Of a stretch of 6,075 nt of DNA, positions 1 through 6,075 are shown piece by piece. The position numbers were made by a program, and so were the translations under genes. The DNA is from an uncultured beta proteobacterium (GTDB lineage: Bacteria; Pseudomonadota; Gammaproteobacteria; Burkholderiales; Rhodocyclaceae): the NCBI GenBank assembly GCA_903932755.1, contig CAIZHL010000048.1, positions 1 through 6,075 of the forward strand. The letters are read 5' to 3'. The notes under the pieces are model-generated. The model was given only the letters and a program-made list of their open reading frames with translations, was not told the origin of the DNA and searched no databases. Position 1 is the first letter of the stretch; each line of letters begins with the position of its first letter.

Positions 1-1
1 G

Positions 2-835
2 TGTCCGGAAGTTCAGGACGAGATGCGTCGCCAGACCGAGATGATGGCCAGGGGCCTGAATGTGGTCGGCCTGATGAACGTGCAGTTCGCGATTCAGGGT
101 CGCGGCGACGCCGCGGTGGTGTACGTGCTCGAGGTCAATCCGCGCGCTTCGCGCACCGTGCCTTTCGTCTCCAAGGCGACCAGCCTGCCGCTGGCCAAGA
201 TCGCGGCACGCTGCATGGCGGGGCGCAGCCTTGCCGACCAGGGCGTGACGCGCGAAATCATCCCGCCATATTTCTCGGTGAAGGAAGCGGTGTTCCCCTT
301 CATCAAGTTCCCCGGAGTCGACACCATCCTCGGACCCGAGATGAAATCCACCGGCGAGGTGATGGGCGTCGGTCGCAGCTTCGGCGAGGCCTTCGTCAAG
401 TCGCAGCTCGCCGCCGGTACGCGACTGCCGAAATCGGGCAAGGTCTTCCTCAGCGTCAAGCCGGGCGACCGGCCGAAGGCGGTCGAGGTCGCGCGCGAGT
501 TGCATGAACTGGGTTTTTCCCTGGTGGCGACGCGCGGCACGGGCGGTGCGATAGAAGCTGCCGGCATCCCGGTCACCATGGTAAACAAGGTGACCGAGGG
601 TCGGCCGCATGTGGTCGACATGATCAAGAACGGTGAGATCGTGCTGATCGTCAATACGGTCGAGGAAAAGCGCACCGCGATCGCGGATTCCCGCTCCATC
701 CGCACCTCCGCGCTGGGTGCCAAGGTCACGTTGTTCACCACCATCGAGGGCGGTCGTGCCGCGTGCGCCGGTATGCGCCACGATGGCCTCGAAACCTATT
801 CGTTGCAGTCGCTCCACGCGGAGTTGCCGCAATGA
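2..835 (+). CDS. carB: Carbamoyl-phosphate synthase large subunit, C-terminal part (5' truncated by window)
   Basis: CarB uses ATP, bicarbonate and ammonia channelled from CarA's glutamine to make carbamoyl phosphate, the cytoplasmic precursor of pyrimidines and arginine. The window holds the last 277 codons of a protein of about 1070 residues; the frame is open from base 2, so the true start lies upstream. The first part is the end of the second ATP-grasp domain, with [15 protein letters not shown] at about 131-175 (the E and N match the metal-binding E841/N843 of E. coli) and a [21 protein letters not shown] block near 334-396. The last ~140 residues are the MGS-like allosteric domain. By recalled alignment to E. 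coli, its nucleotide pocket keeps S948, T974, T977, K993 and N1015, while K954 becomes R and T1017 becomes V. The gene ends in ATGA overlapping greA, indicating one transcript and translational coupling. The identity is very secure; the allosteric substitutions are an inference. Confidence 0.97.
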   Translation, partial: CPEVQDEMRRQTEMMARGLNVVGLMNVQFAIQGRGDAAVVYVLEVNPRASRTVPFVSKATSLPLAKIAARCMAGRSLADQGVTREIIPPYFSVKEAVFPFIKFPGVDTILGPEMKSTGEVMGVGRSFGEAFVKSQLAAGTRLPKSGKVFLSVKPGDRPKAVEVARELHELGFSLVATRGTGGAIEAAGIPVTMVNKVTEGRPHVVDMIKNGEIVLIVNTVEEKRTAIADSRSIRTSALGAKVTLFTTIEGGRAACAGMRHDGLETYSLQSLHAELPQ

Positions 836-1311
836 GCGGCAAATTCCCCATCACGCTGCGCGGCGCGGAACTGTTGCGCAAGGAGTTGCAGCGCCTGAAG
901 ACCATCGATCGTCCGGCGGTGATTGCCGCGATCGCCGAGGCGCGCTCACACGGCGACCTGTCGGAGAACGCCGAATACGATGCCGCGAAGGAACGTCAGG
1001 GCTTCATCGAAGGGCGCCTCAAGGAAGTCGAGGGCAAGCTCGGCAATGCCCAGATCATCGATCCGGCATCGCTCGACGCCGACGGTCGCGTGGTTTTCGG
1101 CGCGACGGTGGAACTCGAAGACATGGACAGCGGCAGCAAGGTCACCTACCAGATCGTCGGCGACGATGAGGCCGACATCAAGTCGGGCATGCTTTCACTC
1201 AATTCCCCTGTGGCGCGGGCGCTGATCGGAAAGTTCGCCGGCGACGTGGCCGAGGTGCAGACACCGGGCGGACGCCGGGAATATGAAATCCTCGACGTCA
1301 AATACGTCTGA
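832..1311 (+). CDS. greA: Transcription elongation factor GreA
   Basis: GreA enters the secondary channel of backtracked RNA polymerase and stimulates cleavage of the transcript 3' end, restarting arrested complexes. The product is 159 residues, against 158 in E. coli. The N-terminal coiled coil (about residues 1-77) opens with [18 protein letters not shown] and carries the tip motif [14 protein letters not shown]. Its acidic residues D42 and E45 correspond to E. coli D41 and E44, which coordinate the catalytic magnesium. The C-terminal FKBP-like globular domain (about 80-159) contains GATVELED and ends [11 protein letters not shown]. The frame is open further upstream to an ATG at 763, but 832 is chosen because it gives the family length, has GGAG at 820-823 with 8 nt spacing, and forms an ATGA overlap with the carB stop. 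The stop is followed at once by the next gene's ATG, so greA sits inside a carB-greA-DUF4149 operon, an arrangement I recall as common in betaproteobacteria. Confidence 0.97.
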   Translation: MSGKFPITLRGAELLRKELQRLKTIDRPAVIAAIAEARSHGDLSENAEYDAAKERQGFIEGRLKEVEGKLGNAQIIDPASLDADGRVVFGATVELEDMDSGSKVTYQIVGDDEADIKSGMLSLNSPVARALIGKFAGDVAEVQTPGGRREYEILDVKYV

Positions 1312-1776
1312 ATGAGGGGCTTCTTCTCCGCGCTGTACAGCATCGCGGTGACCGTCTGGGTCGGCGGCCTGCTGGCGATCGGCTACCTCGCCGCTCCTGT
1401 GCTGTTTTCCCAGCTTGCCGATCGAAGCGTGGCCGGGGCCGTCGCCGGGGCGATGTTCTCGATGATTGCCTGGGTGGGTCTGGCCTGCGGGACCTATCTG
1501 ATTCTTTTTGTCCTTGCCGGCAAAGGCTGGCGTGCCGTGCAGTCAGGCGTGTTCTGGATCGTGCTGCTGATGCTGGCCCTGACCGTGGCCGGCCATTTCG
1601 GCATACAGCCGATACTTGCCCAGTTGAAAGCCGATGCCTTGCCGCGGCAGGTGATGGAAAGCGCGTTACGCGATCGCTTCAGCACCTGGCATGGCGTTTC
1701 CAGCGCGCTTTACCTGGTGCAATCCCTGCTGGGAATTGCGCTGGTGATACTGCAGGAGCGGGGGAAAGGGCGTTAG
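1312..1776 (+). CDS. DUF4149 (TMEM205-like) integral membrane protein of unknown function
   Basis: The product is 154 residues and is predicted to be an inner-membrane protein with four hydrophobic segments at about 6-32, 40-69, 76-98 and 126-147. The pattern resembles DUF4149/TMEM205-like proteins: a W-V-G-G-x-x-x-x-G-Y-x-x-A-P-x-L-F block in helix 1, AGAVAGAMF leading into helix 2, a histidine at the end of helix 3 (GHFGI), and F-S-T-W-H-G-V-S-S-x-L-Y at the start of helix 4. The loop between helices 3 and 4 is the only long polar stretch (about 99-124) and is likely exposed on one face of the membrane. The start ATG lies directly after the greA stop with no clear ribosome site, so translation probably depends on termination-reinitiation from greA. 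The 3' end overlaps the convergent yhbY by 4 bp. No function is known to me, and no catalytic motif is evident. Family assignment is from recalled motif pattern. Confidence 0.85.
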   Translation: MRGFFSALYSIAVTVWVGGLLAIGYLAAPVLFSQLADRSVAGAVAGAMFSMIAWVGLACGTYLILFVLAGKGWRAVQSGVFWIVLLMLALTVAGHFGIQPILAQLKADALPRQVMESALRDRFSTWHGVSSALYLVQSLLGIALVILQERGKGR

Positions 1777-1781
1777 CCCTT
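1766..1781. terminator. Hairpin spanning the convergent stops of the DUF4149 gene and yhbY
   Basis: AAGGGC at 1766-1771 pairs perfectly with GCCCTT at 1776-1781 around a GTTA loop. The TAG stop of the plus-strand gene (1774-1776) and the TAA stop of yhbY (complement of 1773-1775) both fall in or at the edge of the loop. Read on the minus strand, the stem is followed by TTT then CCCC, a weak U-tract; on the plus strand there is no T-run. It could act as a shared 3'-end hairpin or as a weak terminator for yhbY. That function is inferred; the pairing is seen directly. Confidence 0.45.
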
Positions 1782-2162
1782 GCGGCTGCGAGGTTCGCTG
1801 CGCGCCGCGGCCTGCTTCTTGGTCATCGCTTCGGATTTTCGGCGTGTCGCCACCACCGACTTCTCTACCGCAGCGTCCTTGGGATTTTCGCGCCAGAGCA
1901 CCAGGAGGTTGCCGATGTGCTGCACCTCGGCACAGTTGAGCGCGGCGCAGATTTCAAGGAAGAGGGGCTCGCGCACTTCCCGCTCAATGCCGTAAAGTCG
2001 CAGCTTGATCAGTTCGTGGGCCTTGAGGCAGCGGTCGATCTCGGCCAGTACCGAAGGCGTCAGGCCCTTTTGGCTGATGGAGACGACGGGATTCAGGTGG
2101 TGCGCGGCGGCCCGCAGGGCGCGGCGCTGGACGGGGCTCAGCGGGGTGGTGTTTTCAGTCAT
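1773..2162 (-). CDS. yhbY: YhbY-family CRM-domain RNA-binding protein (ribosome assembly)
   Basis: YhbY is a small protein that binds pre-50S ribosomal particles through a CRM domain. The product is 129 residues, longer than the 97 of E. coli because of a basic C-terminal tail. The CRM domain spans about residues 8-93, with LSPVQRRALRAAAHHLNPVV, a GLTPSVLAEID helix, the hallmark HELIKLRLYG (49-58) and the final strand VQHIGNLLVLWR. The usual GxxG RNA-contact loop reads S30-Q31-K32-G33, so the first glycine is replaced by serine. Residues 94-129 are rich in K, R, A and S and probably disordered, adding positive charge for rRNA binding. The gene is transcribed away from rlmE, with only 14 bp between start codons. 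No good Shine-Dalgarno precedes the ATG, and a TACAAT element lies 6 bp upstream. Its position beside rlmE fits a shared role in 50S maturation. Confidence 0.94.
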   Translation of the reverse strand: MTENTTPLSPVQRRALRAAAHHLNPVVSISQKGLTPSVLAEIDRCLKAHELIKLRLYGIEREVREPLFLEICAALNCAEVQHIGNLLVLWRENPKDAAVEKSVVATRRKSEAMTKKQAAARSEPRSRKG

Positions 2163-2165
2163 GAC

Positions 2166-2169
2166 GGGA
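2166..2169 (+). promoter_or_regulatory. Weak ribosome binding site (GGGA) for the TTG start of rlmE
   Basis: GGGA lies 7 nt before the TTG at 2177. It is the only purine-rich element between the in-frame stop TGA (2162-2164) and the start, so it is the likely anti-Shine-Dalgarno contact. It lies opposite the yhbY leader. Confidence 0.45.
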
Positions 2170-2174
2170 TTGTA
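2169..2174 (-). promoter_or_regulatory. Candidate -10 element for yhbY, possibly giving a leaderless mRNA
   Basis: On the minus strand TACAAT (5 of 6 matches to TATAAT) ends 6 bases before the yhbY ATG. A start site about 7 bases downstream would fall at or near the A of the start codon. This would explain the lack of a ribosome binding site. No convincing -35 is present: the best is TTGCTC at 2199-2194, matching 3 of 6 with 19-bp spacing. It is a weak prediction. Confidence 0.25.
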
Positions 2175-2176
2175 AC

Positions 2177-2827
2177 TTGAGCGGCAAGATCGAGAGCAAA
2201 CAGAAGGTCAAGAAGAACAAGACCACCAAGGCCTGGATTACCGAGCACGTCAATGACGCCTATGTGCAGCGGGCCCGGGTCGAAGGGTGGCGGTCGCGTG
2301 CCGCGTTCAAGCTGACCGAGATCGACGACAAGGACAAACTGCTGAAGGCGGGCATGACCGTGGTCGACCTCGGCTCGGCGCCCGGCAGTTGGTCGCAGGT
2401 AGCTGCGAAGCGCGTGGCCCCCGGCGGACGGCTGATTGCGCTGGATCTGCTGCCGATGGAGCCGGTGCACGGCGTCCAGTTCATCCAGGGGGATTTTCAT
2501 GACGCCGCCGTGTTGCAGGCGCTGACAGATGCCCTCGATGGTCGCCAGGTCGACCTTGTATTGTCGGACATGGCCCCCAATATGTCGGGTATCGGCATGG
2601 TCGATCAGGCGCGCGTGATGGTACTGGCCGAATTGACGCTGGAGTTCTGCGCGCTGCACCTGAAGCCCGGCGGCGACATGCTGACCAAGGTATTCCAGGG
2701 CGATGGCTTCATGGAACTGCGTCGTGCGCTGCAGGACCAGTTTCAGACCTTGTTGATGAGAAAGCCCGCGGCATCGCGCAATCGCAGCGCCGAGATATAC
2801 CTGCTGGCGCGGAACAAGAAGGCTTGA
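2177..2827 (+). CDS. rlmE: 23S rRNA (uridine-2'-O-)-methyltransferase RlmE
   Basis: RlmE (FtsJ/RrmJ) transfers a methyl group from S-adenosylmethionine to the 2'-OH of U2552 in the A-loop of 23S rRNA, a late 50S maturation step. The product is 216 residues (209 in E. coli). The Rossmann-fold SAM site is [13 protein letters not shown] at 62-74, followed by ALDLLPM (88-94) and GDF (105-107). The catalytic set K45, D131, K171 and E206 is complete. Each is exactly seven residues after E. coli K38, D124, K164 and E199, so the core has no net insertions or deletions between these residues and the extra length lies in the lysine-rich N-terminus. The start is TTG: an in-frame TGA sits at 2162-2164, no ATG or GTG follows it before conserved sequence, and M60 is already inside the fold. 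It diverges from yhbY and lies 89 bp before ftsH, the arrangement also known in E. coli. Confidence 0.97.
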   Translation: MSGKIESKQKVKKNKTTKAWITEHVNDAYVQRARVEGWRSRAAFKLTEIDDKDKLLKAGMTVVDLGSAPGSWSQVAAKRVAPGGRLIALDLLPMEPVHGVQFIQGDFHDAAVLQALTDALDGRQVDLVLSDMAPNMSGIGMVDQARVMVLAELTLEFCALHLKPGGDMLTKVFQGDGFMELRRALQDQFQTLLMRKPAASRNRSAEIYLLARNKKA

Positions 2828-2844
2828 CGGATGGTCTATGTGGT

Positions 2845-2873
2845 TTGCAGGGCAGGTCGAACGGCACTAGAAT
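2845..2873 (+). promoter_or_regulatory. Candidate sigma70-type promoter for ftsH
   Basis: TTGCAG (2845-2850; TTG matches the -35 core, 3 of 6) is separated by exactly 17 bp from TAGAAT (2868-2873; 5 of 6 matches to TATAAT). This predicts a start near 2880 and a leader of about 37 nt. It lies in the only sizeable non-coding gap of the window. I see no sigma32-type element (CTTGAAA with CCCAT-like) in the gap, although ftsH is heat-shock regulated in E. coli. The gap also allows read-through from rlmE. Confidence 0.5.
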
Positions 2874-2903
2874 CGCCTGATACGTAATCCCGCTCCAGGG
2901 AAA

Positions 2904-2909
2904 GAGAGG
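2904..2909 (+). promoter_or_regulatory. Ribosome binding site GAGAGG that selects the TTG start of ftsH
   Basis: The purine run ending in GAGAGG sits 7 nt before the TTG at 2917 but 16 nt before the first ATG at 2926. Spacing therefore favours the TTG and gives an [12 protein letters not shown]-terminus, which resembles betaproteobacterial FtsH proteins as I remember them. Confidence 0.7.
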
Positions 2910-2916
2910 CTACACC

Positions 2917-4800
<1,884 letters not shown>

Positions 4801-4818
4801 TTTTCCTTGACCCGCACA

Positions 4819-4860
4819 CGGGCCGCCGAAGACCTTCCGATTCGGTGGCCCGCGCTTTTT
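4819..4860 (+). terminator. Intrinsic terminator after ftsH, ending one base before folP
   Basis: CGGGCCGCCGAA (4819-4830) pairs with TTCGGTGGCCCG (4841-4852): a 12-bp stem with a single G-U pair and a 10-nt loop. It is followed by CGC and TTTTT at 4856-4860. This is a classical Rho-independent terminator for plus-strand transcription. The minus-strand reading has no U-tract. The T-run ends one base before the ATG of folP, so folP's ribosome-binding region lies within the 3' arm of the hairpin. Confidence 0.85.
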
Positions 4861-4861
4861 C

Positions 4862-5690
4862 ATGACACAGAATTTTCACTGCGGTCGCTATGTCCTGAAT
4901 GCCGATCGGCCGCTGATCATGGGCATCGTCAATCTTACTGACGATTCATTTTCCGGCGACGGTCTGCATGGCAATCCCGACCTGGCCATTGCCCAGGGCC
5001 TGCGGCAGATCGAAGAGGGAGCGCACATCCTCGACCTTGGCGCCGAGTCCTCGCGGCCAGGGGCGCTGCCGATCCCGGCGCAACAGGAAATCGACCGCCT
5101 GCTGCCGGTGATCGAGGCCCTGCGCGACTGCGGTACGCCGCTTTCGATCGACACCGTGAAGCCGGAGGTGATGCGCCTCGCACTGAATGCCGGCGCCGAC
5201 ATGATCAACGACATCAATGCCCTGCGTGCGCCCGGCGCTGGAACTGGTCGCTGCAAGCAAGGCCGGGCTTTGCCTGATGCACATGCTGGGCGAGCCGGGC
5301 ACCATGCAGGACGCCCCGCATTACGATGACATTGTGGTCGAGGTCGCCGGCTTTCTCGCCGAACGGGTGGCTGCGGCCGAAGCGGCGGGCATCGCCCTGA
5401 ACCGCATCGCGGTGGACCCCGGTTTCGGCTTCGGCAAATCCCTGGAACACAACCTCGAACTGCTGCGCCGCCTCGACGAACTGGTGGTGCCCGGCCTGCC
5501 GCTGCTGGTCGGCCTTTCGCGCAAATCCATGCTCGGCCTGCTCACCGGGCGGCCGGCACCGGAGCGGGTTCATGCCGGCATCGCGGCGCACGTGCTGGCG
5601 GTGGAACGGGGCGCGCGCATCGTCCGCGTCCATGACGTCGCGGCGACGCGCGATGCAATGGCCATACTGCAAGCCGTGGAGGATTTCTGA
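4862..5690 (+). pseudogene. folP: Dihydropteroate synthase, reading frame broken at about 5231-5240 (possible sequence error)
   Basis: FolP joins p-aminobenzoate to 6-hydroxymethyl-dihydropterin pyrophosphate in cytoplasmic folate synthesis and is the sulfonamide target. The first frame (from ATG 4862) gives loop 1 N24-L-T-D-D-S-F, loop 2 E62-S-S-R-P-G-A (usually ESTRPGA), SIDT with D97 and N116-D117. It continues through INALRAPGA, then loses homology and stops at 5327-5329. Homology resumes one frame over at LELVAASKAGLCLMHM. That frame keeps DPGFGFGKS (5415-5441), SRKS (5517-5528) and R-V-H-D (5625-5636), and stops at 5688-5690. Restoring two bases in the GGCGC run would give a protein of 276 residues, a normal family length. 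All recognisable catalytic loops are intact, so a sequencing error or very recent mutation is likelier than long-term decay. The gene starts at the foot of the ftsH terminator without a good ribosome site and abuts glmM. Confidence 0.88.
5678..5682 (+). promoter_or_regulatory. Strong ribosome binding site GGAGG for glmM
   Basis: A full GGAGG lies within the last codons of folP, 8 nt before the glmM ATG. It means glmM can be translated independently even if ribosomes on folP stop early at the frameshift. Confidence 0.75.
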
Positions 5691-6075
5691 ATGGGACGCA
5701 AGTATTTCGGTACGGACGGCGTTCGCGGCCGGGTCGGGCAGATGCCGATCACGCCCGACTTCATCATGCGCCTGGGTTACGCCGCGGGCTCCGCGCTGGT
5801 GGCGCGCGAGGGCCTGCGCGCCGGCGAGCGGCCGGCGGTCCTGATCGGCAAGGACACGCGCATCTCGGGCTACATGCTGGAAGCCGCCCTCGAAGCGGGT
5901 TTCTCCGCGGCCGGGGTCGACGTCATGCTGTGCGGGCCGATGCCGACGCCGGCGGTGGCCTATCTCACGCGCGCGCTGCGCCTGCAGGCCGGGGTGGTGA
6001 TTTCCGCCTCGCACAATCCCTTCGACGACAACGGCATCAAGTTCTTTTCGGCGCAGGGCACCAAGCTGCCCGACA
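5691..6075 (+). CDS. glmM: Phosphoglucosamine mutase, N-terminal part (3' truncated by window)
   Basis: GlmM interconverts glucosamine-6-phosphate and glucosamine-1-phosphate, the step feeding UDP-GlcNAc for peptidoglycan and lipopolysaccharide. The window holds the first 128 of about 450 codons. The start [22 protein letters not shown] is the family signature with the phosphate-binding [19 protein letters not shown] and [13 protein letters not shown] follow. The active-site serine lies in [17 protein letters not shown] at S107 (codon 6009-6011), equivalent to S102 of E. coli, which must be phosphorylated for activity. The five-residue offset comes from a longer loop around [12 protein letters not shown]. 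The ATG follows the folP stop directly and has GGAGG at 5678-5682. Pairing with folP matches the conserved ftsH-folP-glmM order. The sequence is normal as far as it goes; the rest lies outside the window. Confidence 0.97.
   Translation, partial: MGRKYFGTDGVRGRVGQMPITPDFIMRLGYAAGSALVAREGLRAGERPAVLIGKDTRISGYMLEAALEAGFSAAGVDVMLCGPMPTPAVAYLTRALRLQAGVVISASHNPFDDNGIKFFSAQGTKLPD

Noticed and set aside
94..744. 216-codon minus-strand open frame opposite carB
   Set aside because: carB is unambiguous on the plus strand across the whole region, and the antisense product has no recognisable features.
763..831. Upstream ATG giving GreA a 23-residue N-terminal extension
   Set aside because: The extension lies entirely within carB and has no family homology. 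ATG 832 has GGAG at good spacing and gives the normal length.
2828..2916. Heat-shock (sigma32) promoter before ftsH
   Set aside because: No CTTGAAA-like or CCCAT-like elements with 13-15 bp spacing are visible; the sigma70-like pair fits better.
4807..4840. TTGACC at 4807-4812 as the -35 of a folP promoter
   Set aside because: It matches 5 of 6 bases, but no acceptable -10 lies 15-19 bp downstream; that space is occupied by the GC-rich terminator stem.
5228..5243. Programmed ribosomal frameshifting in folP
   Set aside because: There is no slippery heptamer (X-XXY-YYZ type), no A/T-rich slip run, no internal Shine-Dalgarno stimulator and no obvious downstream structure. A 2-base deletion explains the site better.
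5217..5690. Second half of folP as a separate gene starting at ATG 5217
   Set aside because: No ribosome binding site precedes it, its first residues (MPCVRPA) are the out-of-frame reading of conserved INALRAPGA, and half a TIM barrel is not a known stand-alone protein.
5214..6014. 266-codon minus-strand open frame opposite folP and glmM
   Set aside because: It runs antisense across two well-supported genes and has low-complexity, arginine- and histidine-rich content with no domain; it is a GC-driven shadow.

Overview
The window is high-GC bacterial chromosome (roughly 64% GC by eye) carrying eight protein genes in the order carB(3' end) - greA - DUF4149 membrane protein - yhbY (reverse) - rlmE - ftsH - folP - glmM(5' end). 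The rlmE-ftsH-folP-glmM order with a divergent yhbY is shared by gamma- and betaproteobacteria. The carB-greA-DUF4149 block upstream, the FtsH N-terminus ([14 protein letters not shown]) and the protein sequence style point to a betaproteobacterium, perhaps Rhodocyclales- or Nitrosomonadales-like. The taxonomic call is inference from gene order and protein similarity recalled from memory; no search was run.

Layout. Positions 1-1776 are a tightly coupled plus-strand operon. carB overlaps greA by ATGA, and greA's stop is followed directly by the ATG of a four-helix DUF4149 protein. That gene converges on yhbY with a 4-bp overlap, and a perfect 6-bp hairpin places parts of both stop codons in its loop. 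yhbY and rlmE then diverge with only 14 bp between their start codons. rlmE must start at TTG because of a nearby upstream stop. An 89-bp gap carries a plausible sigma70-type promoter and a good ribosome binding site for ftsH, which also starts with TTG. A strong intrinsic terminator follows ftsH, and its T-tract ends one base before the folP ATG. folP abuts glmM (TGA-ATG), and glmM has its own GGAGG site.

Functions. The genes are core housekeeping: pyrimidine/arginine precursor synthesis (CarB), transcript cleavage (GreA), 50S ribosome maturation (YhbY, RlmE), membrane proteolysis (FtsH), folate synthesis (FolP) and cell-wall amino-sugar synthesis (GlmM). RlmE and YhbY both act on the large ribosomal subunit.

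The main anomaly is in folP. The reading frame breaks at about 5231-5240, in a way that fits loss of two bases from a GC-repeat. Every recognisable catalytic motif survives on either side of the break. This is either a sequencing or assembly error or a very recent mutation. I see no mobile element, CRISPR array, RNA gene or novel multi-gene system; the remaining points of interest are regulatory architecture and small protein variations.
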